Part shown: positions 12,501-25,084 of the stretch, one piece after another
How positions within the stretch are numbered: position 1 is the first letter of the stretch
Layout: each line of letters opens with the position of its first letter
NCBI RefSeq assembly: GCF_001625215.2
Contig: NC_030381.2
Location: 53,245,214-53,309,213 of the forward strand
Direction: 5' to 3'
Length of the DNA stretch: 64,000 nucleotides
DNA from: Daucus carota subsp. sativus
Taxonomy: Eukaryota > Streptophyta > Magnoliopsida > Apiales > Apiaceae
Position numbers and translations under genes: made by a program
Notes under the pieces: model-generated
The model's input: only the letters and a program-made list of their open reading frames with translations
What the model was told of the DNA's origin: nothing
Databases searched by the model: none

Positions 12501-13121
12501 GATCGATAAAATGTCTTTAGGTTGGTCCAGACTTCACAGTTATACTTATACATAAATAGCTGACCTTTGGGCAAAAAAACAAGGGGACATTGAGGATCCT
12601 AAGTCCGGGCCTGGGACTGAGCTGGGGTTTTCCAGATTAGGCTGAGCCAAATTTTCGAGTCCAAGTTCAACAATTTTTTTCTAAAAATGTATTTCTTGGG
12701 TAAATTCAATGCTGACATATCCTGCTAATGTTATACATGTGTGCATATAACTCATCTATAGCACAAAGCTTTGCTGGAGTCCAAGAAACTTAAATACACC
12801 TCAGATAAAACAGTGGTGATTTCATGGTCTATGACTTTATGTCATCTTCTGGATTCCAAAGACCTCCATTGCAAAAAAGGTCACACAATTGACAGTGGGA
12901 AAAAAAAAAATTAGAATTAGAATATAGGATTAGTTATAAGTATGAAAAAGAAATGGCACTGCTTCCCAGCAGAAACTAAATAAGCTCAGTTATAATTATA
13001 AGAAAAAAAATGTGTCGCCAAATAAAATTTTGTTACACACATTTTAATCACGAAAGGCCAAACTGGTTTACAGGAGGTAGGCAGTTCATCAGCTTGAGGT
13101 TACAGGGCAGTTAATCCATAC
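9556..13121. other. 3.6 kb region without a recognisable gene
   Basis: Base composition is slightly less AT-rich than the MITE-rich zones, but I could not assemble any exon chain on either strand. The minus-strand frames at 11414-11712 and 12392-12574 carry no domain. The part nearest 13121 must include the SPC25 3' UTR. An unannotated long non-coding transcript is possible but not shown. Confidence 0.5.
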
Positions 13122-16100
13122 TCATTTCCTGACCTGCAAAAGTATTAACAGCTTCCATTTAAAAACCACATAGAGCATCAAATAAAGGTCTAATCCAACA
13201 AGGGCTTACTGCACATACTCCACAATAGGAAAAAGGAAAATATGTGTTGTGATTGGCACCCTGTACACTGTAAGTATAATTGTGCTGGAAATGGGAAACA
13301 CTAAAACTTAATATAGCAAAGGCAACGAATGATATAACCCCTTGAATTTTTCCATCAGGCCGCAATTGTATGTTTAATAATATTTTCTTGAAATACAAAA
13401 CAATTGAACTGTATCACAAATAAGCTACGATGTCTAAAAAGTATTTCTCAGAGTATAATTTTTGAATAGTTTACTGTCATGTCACTTGCACTACACAAGA
13501 CAACACTTTATATCCTTGTTGTATGCATGTTCATCAAGTGAGATGCAACCAGAAAATGATTATAAAAAATCTGCATACCGCATGACAGGGCGAACGGCGA
13601 ACGGATGAAGATTCAGGTGCCTTTAGATCTGATAAACGACCTTTACCACGGTTAGGTTTCTTGGGAAGTCTGTCACTGTCTCCAGCTTGGAGTGCTTTTT
13701 GCTTGATTGGTGATTCACTACTAATACAGGTAGAAATTGAAGAAACTGGAGCAGATGCAGTGATTGTGGAAGTGTCCGGTACTAGGGTTATTGTGTTAGG
13801 ACTAGTACCTGGAGGCATAAGAGTCTTACTCAGAACTTGGCCCAAAAATTGGCCTTCATTAGCAGCAACACTCAAAATTAGAACCATAACTGGCACAAGC
13901 AGCCAACCCTGTAAATTAGCTTACAGGGTTAACGGCTGACCATGTTCCACCAACTACTTTTACAATAACAAAATTTCCAGTCTGTCATTCTATCAGATAT
14001 TATAGCAGCACAGAAGAATGCAACAGATAACTCATTACCAGAAGTTGTAGCTTCAAACTTCTCTCTCATGGTCCGTACGAATTGAAACAAACCATTGCTC
14101 TTATTCAACTCGATGATTAAGCCTTTTGTGTCATTTAGACATGGATCAGAATCAAGTACTGGAGATAAAGGAGAAAGTAGTTAAATAATATCAAGATAAT
14201 GTGTATCCAAACTAAAGACCAACTAACAAACAATTTCTTTATTACTCACAAGAGTACACATCATTCTCATGACGGATTGTAAAGTAATATTCTTCCTTGG
14301 GATCATTTGGATTGATATTTTTAAAAATAAATTTTATCCCTGCAGAAACAATAAATATTGTAAGAAACAATTTCCACAAGATTGACAGCGCCAGATCTGA
14401 CTAGTAAACATACCAAGTCCACATTGAATCCGGAAACCAAGAACCCTATTGTACCAAGAGATAGCCTCTTCAACTTCTTCTCTGCATTTAGAGTCCTTTT
14501 TGCACTTTTCTTCACATGCTGAGAGAACTTTATGATAAAGGAAGTAGGTATAAGGCAAACATGAATGGAAGAGTAATATAATATTATAAATATATTATTA
14601 CACGAGCAAACACACATCAGTAACGAAACCAATCTATAGTGGCAGTACACTGTAGCCAATTGGCAGATTACCAAAACCAATTCATTTACCATGGAAACAG
14701 CCCAAAGAAACAGCAATGTGATGCATATATCAGTTGGATACAATAAACATGTAGCTAAGGTGAAATCCTACTACCAGAGATAAAATTTGGAACACAAATA
14801 GGCACATGTTTGGAGTCCTATTATATTATAGTGCATGTCTTGTCTCTAAATGTTTAGTACCATATAGCTAATTGCTGTTAAGTATCCAACCTCATAGACA
14901 TCAACTATTAAATATTATAAAAATGCAAAACTCTAGTATGCGGCTCAGTAGTTTAAGAGATTTTTTGTTCATGGTCAGAAGACAAAATAGGTGATGGCTT
15001 AAAAGTCACATAGATTTGTAAAAGAAATGTATCAAGTCAAATTCTACTAGAGGAAAACTACCTTTAGATTGTTGAAAAATAATTTCAGCATATTTATCTT
15101 TCCTCGCTTTTTGCTCTTCTACCACTCTTTTCAGACTATCTACTCTTGCTTTGGTAGCAGCCAATGAATCCATCATTGCCATCCTCTTTGCCTCTTTCCG
15201 TGTCTTTACTGTACATTGATTATAAAGAACAAGTTAGTAATGAGATAGCTCCTCCTTTAATTAATATGTTGATCAATAAAATCATAACCTGCTATACTTA
15301 AAAAATTGCCTTACAACTAACTGATAGGTACTTTAAATAGCAAGATACTTTGTAACTAGAAATATAGCAAGCAAACATGAGTACATGACGCCAAAAGAAG
15401 GTTCTAAAGGAGGCTTTTCAGACCGCTAATACAAGAGCAGGAATACAATACAATTAAAAATCAGAAAACAAGCCACATACATCTCTCTACATAGTTTAAT
15501 CCTATGTCACTCTGACTCAAATACGAAATGTCGGACACGACACATATCTCAGTGTCAGACTTGAAAAATCTGAAAATTGGGGACACGGGGACATTGTCCT
15601 ATTTTTGAACATGGTTACAGCATGATACATTAATAAATAAACATGGTAAGTAGATACCATAATAAAAAGTAACAACCAAATTATGAAGAAACACAATTTT
15701 GTAAGAAATTTTTCAAATTAGGGATTTTCACCTTGTTTTTTGTTTATTTGATGTTTACTAACGGAATGTACTCGTTGACTGACAAAATGTACCCATTACT
15801 GACTTAAGTGACCAGTTTGATACCATTTTAAGTTTGGTGACCAGCTGGATACATTGAGCCCACTTCACTAATTCACTTGATTATCAACCCGATAAACAAA
15901 ACATATAATAATAAAGGGTGTTGACCCAATCTATCACGTTTTTAGGGACAAGACCCCACATATCACTATTGGAGATAATGGCCCCATATATCACTTAATC
16001 CAAAACGCTACATCGTGTAACGCTCATTCCTCTTTCACTTTTTAATGCCATATCGTGTAGCGTTTTGAAGCCCTAAATGCTATTTAATGTAGTGTTTCAC

Positions 16101-16731
16101 TCTTAAACGCCAAATTGCATTACGTTTTGTAGTGATTTTTAGACCTAAACGCAACACGATGTAGTGTTTTCTTCTAAGAATTGAAACGCTGGATTATTTG
16201 GCGTTAATAAGTGACATTTCGGGCCATTTTTGACAACTCTGGTATTTTGGGCATTTGAAAATTTTGTCATATACGAGGCATTTTCTCTATTATAAACCCA
16301 TAAATCGTAAATTCCAAACAAATCAGCTAAAACAACAAATAACCAACAATTCAAAACGATAAAGGGACCGAAAAACATTACGAGCAAGAGCTTTGACCAA
16401 GTCATCCTCCACAGCTCTCAATTCTGCTCTAAGCTTCCCTAGTTTAGCTGCAACCACTCAACACACGAATTATCAATTAAACCCTAAAAAACAACAAATT
16501 CTATATTTACTAACAATAATGACAAAATTAACAATAATAATTGACGACGATAATAATAATGATTATAATGATAATATCACCTTGATTTTGATAAGTTGTT
16601 TGGGCAATTGATAATTGAGACTCGAGAGAGCCGCGAAAAGATCGGAGAGATGTGATTGTTTTGTGATGTTGAGTTTCGATCTCGTTCTCGCATTTTAATC
16701 GAAGCTCGCGCATATTAGATTGGGTTTTCAT
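13122..16731 (-). CDS. SPC25: Kinetochore protein SPC25 (NDC80 complex subunit)
   Basis: Eight coding exons, read from high to low coordinate: 16731-16581, 16447-16382, 15208-15062, 14518-14414, 14339-14250, 14158-14039, 13835-13579, 13133-13122. They join in frame to 315 residues. SPC25 pairs with SPC24 at the centromere end of the NDC80 complex, which links kinetochores to spindle microtubules. Residues ~1-135 are a charged coiled coil. The C-terminal RWD-like globular domain spans ~137-226 and includes ISWYNRVLGFRI, FIFKNINPND and NGLFQFVRTMREKF, as in plant SPC25. Residues ~227-315 are a Ser/Thr/Pro-rich plant tail ending RRSP. All internal junctions but the last are phase 1, which supports the model. 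The last intron and 12-nt final coding exon (VRK, stop) are the least certain part. Divergent from NUP85. Confidence 0.93.
15918..16290. repeat. Repeat with recurring AAACGC/CGTGTAGCG words in an SPC25 intron
   Basis: Inside the 1.17 kb intron between SPC25 exons 2 and 3, words such as 'aaacgctacatcgtgta', 'atcgtgtagcgtttt', 'ttaaacgccaaatt' and 'aaacgctggatt' recur in both orientations. Flanking text is of the 'ggccccatatatcac' and 'gggccatttttgac' type. It resembles a palindromic plant repeat of unknown class. Boundaries are approximate. Confidence 0.5.
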
Positions 16732-16939
16732 GCGCTTGGAGACTAGAAGTAAAAGGTGAATGATGTATTGCCCCGCCTTTTTTGTTGTTTGATTTCAAAG
16801 AGCTGAAGATCAGGAATCCGTGAGCTGTTGTATGTGGCTGGGTTAATGAATTTTACAATTCAAAGTTTCTTTTTCTTTTTGTCAAGGAATATTACTATTT
16901 AAAATAGCTTCGGCTGTTTAGGGCTTTAAGGGTTATCGA

Positions 16940-17622
16940 TAGGGGTGATCGCGGTGCGGGCGGTGCGGTTTTGAAAACTCAAACCGCAACTGCACCACGC
17001 TAGCATAAAAACCGCGTAAACCGCACCACAAAAATGCGGTTTGTGCGGTGCGGTTTGTGCGGTTTCTATGCTTAAGAATAAAAAATTTTGGTTGAAGTTC
17101 GAAATAAAATTTAAATATACAATAATTAAAATCTTTTCTTGTAATGAATTTATATGATATTTATCATTTTAAAACTACAACAACCACTAAAAAACACAAA
17201 CAAAAGTGTAAATATGATAATAAATATGGGTACTAACTACAAAGAGACATATTATAATAATATAATCATTTCATACAAATTTGGTATAATAGTAATGCGA
17301 GATTGATTATATACTATTTAACTATTATTTGAAGAGATTTAACAAATACATATAACATAATTATAAATAATATATATATATAATATAATTTTATTTGACA
17401 ATCACTAATATATATATATATATATATATATTATAATATCGCGGTGCGGTGCGGTTTGAACCGCACTACTAATATGTTAAACCGCAACCCGCACCGCACC
17501 GCGCGGTTTGTGAAAAATTCAAACCGCAACCGCACCACGAAAATTAAAAACCACGTTTTGTGGTGCGGTTTGGCGCGGTGCGGGCGGTTTATGCGGTTTT
17601 GGCGGTTTTCTGATCACCCCTA
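16940..17622. mobile_element. Non-autonomous hAT-type element
   Basis: Perfect 11-bp inverted termini TAGGGGTGATC / GATCACCCCTA are flanked by a perfect 8-bp duplication GTTATCGA (16932-16939 and 17623-17630), the hallmark of hAT transposition. Both ends are GC-rich and built from repeated GCGGTGCGGTTT words in both orientations, forming large subterminal fold-backs. The middle is AT-rich, with a (TA)n tract at about 17409-17431. There is no transposase. It lies between the SPC25 and NUP85 start codons. Confidence 0.93.
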
Positions 17623-17630
17623 GTTATCGA

Positions 17631-18866
17631 CAAATTTGAACCAAAAATATCGAATTTGTATTCTTATCAGAATGATTTGAGCTAGGAAGTAGCCTGATTT
17701 CAGAATTAACGAATAATTTTTAAAATATTTAAATGAAATTAGTTAATAATCTTATTAAATAAATAAATTTATTTAACATAAAATATTACTACGAGTATTC
17801 AAAGATAATTGGTTATAGGTTAAAATTTTAAAACTGCTTATTTATGCATGTAAGATTATACGCAAACAATCATTTCCTGATCGTTGATCAATGAGAATCG
17901 AAATTTCAACTAACGTATCGACTTTTGGCTCAGTAAAGTTTTTGTATGAAATATAGCTCTTCTATTATATGGATAAACCGTTCTTCACACACTAGTTATA
18001 ATTAAAAGCATCTGTAATGGGACTGACAATAATCATTGGTTAAATTGGATATATAAGACAATATGTAAAATTTGTTGAACCGGTACATTGTGCTTAGATA
18101 TTTTGTTTTGATGATATTATCTGTCTATAATTTAAAAACAGTATATTGTTGATATATTTAGATTGGTATAAATAGAATATATAAGTTTTATGTGGTAATA
18201 AATGAGTTATAATATTCCCACAAATTTTTACACCCCTGAGTCAGACAAATATAATCATACACATAAGCTAGCTAAAAAACATAGATTAAGGACGGGGTAG
18301 GATTGAAGTGTGATTTTTTTTAAAATAATTATATTTGAAATTCACATTTTATAAAAGTTGTATTAAAATTATAAATTTTAAGTTTATATCGGATTTATGA
18401 AATCAACATGTATTTATTATCCTGATTAATGTATATATTTAGCTCTTAGTCCATGAGGTATTATATATACACGACGGTAATTTATTAAGAAAAAATATTA
18501 ATCACAATAAATTACATATACTCATTATATCTTGTTTAGAACGGGATTGAGGATGACAAGATTACATAAATCATACTAAAAGTAAGGAGTCTCGATGATA
18601 ATTTTTGACTTAATCTGCAACAAGATATAATGAGTGTGATATAAAAATATACATAAAACAAATAAAATGTAAGCATAAAAAAATGATAATACATAAATAA
18701 AATTTAAATTTTGTTGATAGATAAAAAGTATTTGAATATTTATTATTTTTACAAATAATTTAAAAGCGCCCGTATAGCTCATACTTCAACTGAGCTTAAA
18801 ACCTCTTCCAAACGGACCCTAAAAACCCTCCAACACCTTACATATCTCCGGCGACTCTCCGGCAAA
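17631..18866. other. Upstream region of NUP85
   Basis: AT-rich, no coding exons. The final ~60 bp before the ATG are less AT-rich and probably hold the NUP85 5' UTR. A promoter for SPC25 must lie on the other side of the hAT element, between 16732 and 16931 or within it. Confidence 0.45.
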
Positions 18867-21800
18867 ATGCCCGGTGTCGCCTCCAACTCCGATGACCTCG
18901 CTCTCATCCCTCACTCACCAACCAACTCTCACACAATCGCACTCCACCACACGGTGAAACCCCCAATTTCTCGCCTCTCAATCGCGTGGGCGCGTGGAAA
19001 CTCCCTGCGCGTCGCCGTTATCCGGAAGCCGCAGGCCGGCGAGTCCGACGACGAGCCGGGAGGACAAGTAGTGGAGGTGAAGCTCGGCGTTGACGAAGCC
19101 GATATATACGAGGCGCAGTGGAGGAGAATTGCTTATGGCTCCGTTACTCCGTTTGCGGTGCTTCAGAGTCGAAAAAATTTGAATACGAATGCGTATAATG
19201 CTGATCTGTAAATGCCTCTCGAGCCTTCATATTTTTAGTTTTCACTTGAATTTGTCGATTATAATGTATATGTGTATGTTTGTGTTCTTTAGGTTGTTAG
19301 ATTATTGATCAGAAATCAGAATGCCTCTATTCCGTATTTCCACATAATGCTGACTCGTAAACAATTACATTATGCGTTTAGCAAGAGATATCGTTTTTTA
19401 AAATAACAGAAATTAAACTTTGAGTGCCTATAATGCTGACTTGTAAATATCTCTATGGCTAATATTTACATATGTGCACAAGTATTTAGGTCAGATTACG
19501 TTATTGAAATGAATGCCTGCATTCCGTATCCTGCCGACTTATAAACAATTCTACGACTTCTTCACATATGTACATATTGCTTTTGCTCTTGCTCGAGTTT
19601 GTTTGTTAGTGACATGTGTATATTTGTGTATGTGTTTAGGCCAGCCTATGTGATTGAGTACAGCAGGGAAATAAACTCATTGCTGGGGAATCAAAAAGTG
19701 CTTCCTGATCCGGTTATTGAAGATCCGAAAACAGTTCTACAGGTAACACTGATACTTTGTTCTTTAAGTTGGTTTGGATTTGGAAGAATGTTGATTCGTA
19801 TGTGCTATTGTTTCTCTGTGCATTTTGCTTAGAGGGTTGACGAGCCAACATTTTCGAAAGCGGCTTGGGAACTGATGGAAATATTCTTTGCTGATAAGCA
19901 GTCTGATGGTTGGATACCTGAACGCCTTGTTGATTGGTTATCAGTAAGGATTTTAGCTTATCTTTGTTTTTTTCCTGTTGTGATATCATCTACATTTTTT
20001 CTTTTGACATTTCCATCTCAATTCATGATTGATTCTGTTATAGTAATGCTTTTATTTGTTACCAGGATTACGACAACCTTATCCACGGAGAGCAACCAAC
20101 AATCTATTCCAGACTTGTAGATTTTCAAACTGAGCTTGTTAATTTACAGGTTCGGTATTATTAACCTTTAAATGCCTCTACGAGCATGTTTTTTGAATGA
20201 AACAATACCCTTATGGTTATTATGCTTTGTACTCTGGCCTCATTGGTTGGCATTGCGAGTTTAATCGTGACTTACCTTATCACTGAAAATCGTTACTCAT
20301 TAGTGTGTATTGAATGTTATTTCTTAGCCTTTTGATTCTATAATGAAGTGAACTAATTAATGTGTGTGCATGGAATTTTTCAGGCAGTTGAAGAGGATCC
20401 CAAGTATTGGGACGTACTATCAGCTGCACTAGCCGTTGGCTGGCTAGATATTGTGGTATGTGTTGAATGCAATTTACTAACTATTGCAGTTGACATCTTT
20501 TAATTTGAGTGTAGGATTCACACTATATATGGTTTGTATATACAGTTTAATCATATAATTCAGAACTTTGAGAACATGCATTAAATAGGAGGTGATTTTG
20601 ATTGCAGGTGAAATTGTTGCGCCTGCACAGTTCTTATCAGCACAATCAAATAGGGAGTCGTGAGGTAAGTAGGAAGTAGCTCTAAGTATTTTTTGTTTGG
20701 ATTTTATCACTGATCTTGGCATGCTTGTTGACTAAAGTATACAATCATCTGACTTGTCTGGAATCTGGTTGGCTATTTAAACAGACAGAGAATGGATTGG
20801 TAGAGACTGTTGTTGTTCTTGTCTCAAAAATGCCACGCCTGCGCCCTAATCTATCAGCAGGAAAATTAGGCGAATGCTTTGACAATAAGCCTGATTTTGT
20901 TAAGGTATGCTGTCTAGAATATTGTAAGCCTGTTCCTTCACCCCTTTAACTTATTCGCTCTGCTGGCTTGACTAGGCATGGGAGAAATGGCGAGGACAAA
21001 TTACTAAGCTCGATTGCAGTGCCTTTTGGCTTCAATGTGGGCATCAGGACACAAGGGAGGGTCTGAAAAAATTGTTGCAAATTATGTTGGGTAATGCTAG
21101 TGTCCTTTCTGCTACAACATTTCATTGGGTAGAGCTGTTTATCGGACACTTCCTGTACATCAGACCATTCACTGTGGTCAGTTCCAATGTTATTTCTTCT
21201 CCTGAATTTAGAACCAATGAGCTTCTGTGATGGTATAAAGTTTTTCATCTTCTATATCTCTGTTGATGAAGTCTTAAATGACATTGCATATCTTATTTTG
21301 CTACAGGGTATGGAAAGCATGTATAATCTTGCTCAGAAATGCATGCAATTCAAACCAGGATCCAGTCCTCATAAATTGATGGAACTACTTAATGGAATTC
21401 TTGGAGAAAATACTGAGGTTAGGGGAATATTGTTGACACTGCTGAAGTACTATACCTAGTCTTACTCATTTGTATTAGTCTGAGGTTTTCTTGATTACAA
21501 CCCATGATCCAGGTTGTCTTAGCTGAATGCTCAAGATCGTTTGGTTCCTGGTGAGTTTCTAGTTTAAGCATATTATCTGTTTGTTTCTTGCTTGGGAAAT
21601 AGAAGCTTAAATATGTATCTTGTAAATACGTGCACTAGTTCCTCTATTCTTGTTAAAAATGTTATTAGATGTATAATATATAAAAATCCTTGGTTCCATA
21701 TAAATAACGAGCTGTGGGGTTGTTAGTTGCATATTCATTTAATCCACCCGCTCATGCCACAGAGTATACAATGTGAAAGAATTTCTTCGTCAACTGCTCA

Positions 21801-23707
21801 TGCAACTTTTGGTTCTCCCTTTTAGGATGATTACTCATGCCATTGAGCTGCTAACGGCTGGGAGCACACAAGCAGATATATTATTGCATGAAGAGCGTAA
21901 TAATCTGGGGGGAATTTGCATAGAGGAGCTCCATCGACTTGTCTATGCCCAAGTTCTGTCTTCACATGCATTAACTTGGCAAGTAAGAAAATAATTTGAA
22001 GACCACTATTACTATGATTTTTTCTTACTGTAGTGGATCTTATCCAAATCCATCTAGAACGAGTCCAATTTTTACTTATTTGCAGCCACTTCAACTCCCA
22101 TCTTCTTTAGCAAATTTTTATGTCTATTTCTACAGATTGCTCCAATATATTTGGCATCATGCAAGAAGCAAGGAATGGGCTTGTTAGAGATATTATTGTA
22201 CAAACAACCCGTAGGACATAACCAAGTACTGCTCAAGGTTATTGTTTACCTTTGATGTCATTTTTACTTCGAGAAACTAGTATCTGCTGAAGCTGATGGT
22301 ATCTTTCTATTTACTATACATTTTCTAATTAATAACTTGACATCTTGAGCAGAATATAGAGATTTGCCGGATGTATGAACTTGATAATGTTGGTGCAAAC
22401 GCAATGAAGGTAGTTCCACCCTTCTAATATAGGAAAGAGATGAGGTTATGATGTGCTTCTATAAGCTACAGTTATTAGAAATATAATATTCTGACACATT
22501 GATTTGCTTTGCTTCACTTCTCTTTAATGTTCTATATAAGATTGCCGGTGTACATCACTGGAAGCATGGGAAGAAAGGGTCTGGAGTTTTTTGGCTTCAG
22601 CAAGCTCAAGATGAATTTCGTTTGAACAGAATTGCTCAGCAGCTGTTTGATTTTGTTGGGAAGTCGGTCTCTGATGAAAGTTTTAAGGTATTAATAAATT
22701 GTGATTTAGATATAATGTATTATCCATCTCCAGTCTACTCCAGCTAACCTATTATATTTTTTATTCCCTCCTGCAGCAATGGGAGGGATTAATTGAATTA
22801 TTGGGATCTCAGTCTAAAGCTGCGGGTGGTCTGGACTTTCTCCACAAGTAGGCTTACATCTGTTTAGTGCCTTTTGTTTTCTGTGTTCCATTTGCAGAAA
22901 GACTGAGTAGGCTATTCCTTCTCTTGATTCCAAATTTCTGTGCTGCTTCAGGTATAGAGATTTCAAGAGATCCCTTCAGCAGGTTACTGATATTGCATGT
23001 ATTGATGCTGCACGAAAAGCTTCTGAAGCTCTCATATTGGTATATTTTTCCATGCTCAAGTTTACATGTATTGCCTCAATTTAGACTTCAAAAGAACAAA
23101 TCTTACTGGCAGTATATTTTGGATTTGATTGCCATTTTCATGAGAAAATGACATTAATGGTAAACATTACATCATGTCTAGCATGTTAACTAATCCACAT
23201 TACAACATGTCTAGCATGTTAATTAATCCAAGTGGCAATGCCTCTTTTTGATTTGCAGCTTATGAAGAACCCATCAACGCCTCAACGTTTCTGGCTATCT
23301 CTTTTATATGACTCGGTGAGCTCACCTTATATCTTCCCCCTTACCCTAAAACCAGCTTTTTAGGAATGTTTTATTTTTTGCTAAAAAAACTAATTGTTAT
23401 TATTCTACTATTTTGAAGCGAAGACGAAGGTGTTGTATCTGCATGTATAGGCCATAGGGAATGTAGAATACAATTTCTTGTTGACACTTTCTTTGCGTGT
23501 TGTAATGTGTAGGTGAAATTGCTTAACTGGAAGGAGCGTACTCTCTTAAACGTCCCTCAAACTAACTTGTTACTAAATAAATTGCAAGAGTTGTCGATGG
23601 CAAGGCTACGTCCTGACTTTATAGAAGCAGACTTGCCGCCTCAGGCCTTGAGCTCTGTCAGGCTGGCCCTTGCAACTAACCTTGGACGAGCCATCTTGGA
23701 GGAGTAA
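18867..23707 (+). CDS. NUP85: Nuclear pore complex protein NUP85
   Basis: Eighteen coding exons join in frame to 703 residues: 18867-19207, 19640-19742, 19833-19943, 20066-20149, 20384-20455, 20608-20664, 20785-20904, 20976-21176, 21307-21417, 21513-21550, 21826-21982, 22136-22237, 22353-22409, 22541-22687, 22777-22847, 22952-23039, 23259-23315, 23513-23707. NUP85 is a scaffold subunit of the NUP107-160 Y-complex of the nuclear pore; plant NUP85 is also linked to mRNA export and symbiosis or defence signalling. The start MPGVAS and the HHTVKPPISRLSIAWARGN stretch match plant NUP85 N-termini. The rest is an alpha-helical solenoid with conserved blocks such as SDGWIPERLVDWLS and AGVHHWKHGKKGSG. 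Length is close to the Arabidopsis protein. All splice sites are GT-AG, and 14 of 17 introns are phase 0. No damage is seen. Confidence 0.95.
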
Positions 23708-24570
23708 TCAGGTTTATATGACTAGAAAATTATATGAAGTATGTTTCTTGCTTCTTTTTTCCTCTTTTTCATTAGTATATTATTGAGATGTTACTGAATT
23801 TGTGACCTGTATCTTCTGAGTAAATTTATGGGTTATGTTTACTAGCATAGATGTTGCTTGTGCCACAATTGTCGATAATCTCTTCAGTTGGCGTAGAATA
23901 ATTAGCTATACCTACACCGGGAGAACTTTTTTATTAAGGATAACTGTCGAGAAAGTTCTTTTAAGTTTACATGTTGATTTTCTCAGAACATAATATTAAT
24001 TTTATAAAGTCAAGAATTTCTTTTACCTTACATCATCTTCATCTGTATAAAATTGTGGTGTTTTTTCATTTCAGACTTTCCAGGAACAACATTTGAGGAT
24101 TGGTTGCAACTGTATATCTTTTAGTGTTTTCCAAGTCGGCATGTAAAATTTAAAGAAGAAAATAAAATATACACAATAAAAGAAACACCATGTTCGGAGT
24201 TCGCTAACTTATTAGCTAATGTTATTTCAGTTACTTATCCTCAGTTTATTAGAGTAGATTTTATTTGATAATAATATAATATATAACCTTGGTAGAATAC
24301 TTTTGGAAGGAGGTAGTTTATGCGTTTGCCGGAGGCTTTTCTATTGAAGATCAGTTTATGTGCCAAAATGCCAATAAGAATTTGATGCATACAAGTATAT
24401 GCCAACATTAATGGATGTCACTCCAATCTATAGAGATATGTTACTATTATGTTCTGCCTCAGACTTTTTTTTTTTTTTAATTTGATTGTTTCAATTTTCA
24501 GATATTGTAATGCAGATATGTGCAGGATTTGGTGAAGATGGTCATCATATAAATGTTATACGCACGGTCC
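23708..24570. other. NUP85 3' flank
   Basis: AT-rich sequence after the NUP85 stop. It contains the likely 3' UTR and a T run near 24469-24478. No exon recognised. Confidence 0.5.
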
Positions 24571-24660
24571 TGCACAAGATTCTGCCGCTGCGCAAGATTC
24601 TGTCGCTTCTGTGCAGGATACTGTCGTTTCTGTGCAAGATTCTGTTGCTGTGCAGCTTCT
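24571..24660 (+). repeat. Short tandem repeat, 18/21-bp units
   Basis: Units beginning TGYGCAAGATTCTG start at 24571, 24589, 24610, 24631 and 24649, so spacings are 18, 21, 21 and 18 bases, all multiples of three. In the frame starting at 24572 the units read A/V-Q-D-S/T-V-x. The open frame is short (24536 to about 24700) with no start of its own. Confidence 0.7.
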
Positions 24661-24796
24661 GTGCATCTTATTAGTTAGAAGTATGGTCCTATTGAAAATG
24701 TAATGCAGCTGGTTTGCTATTGTATTGATTGTACCTAAAGTATATTTAAGTTGTTACTCTATAATATAGTACCGTTATAGGGAGAAGAGATATAGT

Positions 24797-25084
24797 GGCT
24801 GTTTGGCGGGGCTTTTAAGCCCCGCTTCTGGACTTTTAAGTTAGAAGCACTTATTTCGTGGGTGTTTGGGTTGGACTTATAAGTCTTATGAGCACTTATT
24901 CGTACCGTTTGTGTAATAAGTCAAGAAGCACTTATAAAAAGCTAGGAATGCTATCTTTTGTTTCAGGACTTCTACTTATTTCCCAAACACTTTAATCACT
25001 TATAAGTCTTATCTTGCTTTTAACTTCTACTCCACTTATTTATTTTAAGTAAGAAGCACTTATTTTAAGCCCACCCAAACGGCC
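24797..25084. mobile_element. hAT-like MITE with (CTTATAAGT-type) interior
   Basis: The left end GGCTGTTTGGCGGGG and the reverse complement of the right end GGCCGTTTGGGTGGG match at 12 of 15 positions. The interior repeats 'aagaagcacttat' and 'acttataagtctta' in both orientations. Copies in worse condition occur at 26823, 51060 and about 60695. The target duplication is not clean (ATAGT shared on both sides). Confidence 0.75.

Noticed and set aside
13661..13939. 92-residue plus-strand open frame
   Set aside because: It is the shadow of the SPC25 tail exon.
14321..14743. 140-residue minus-strand open frame
   Set aside because: It runs through a splice acceptor and an intron of SPC25 in another frame; the 14414-14518 exon explains the conserved part.
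18576..18782. 68-residue minus-strand frame before NUP85
   Set aside because: AT-rich, hydrophobic low-complexity translation with no domain.
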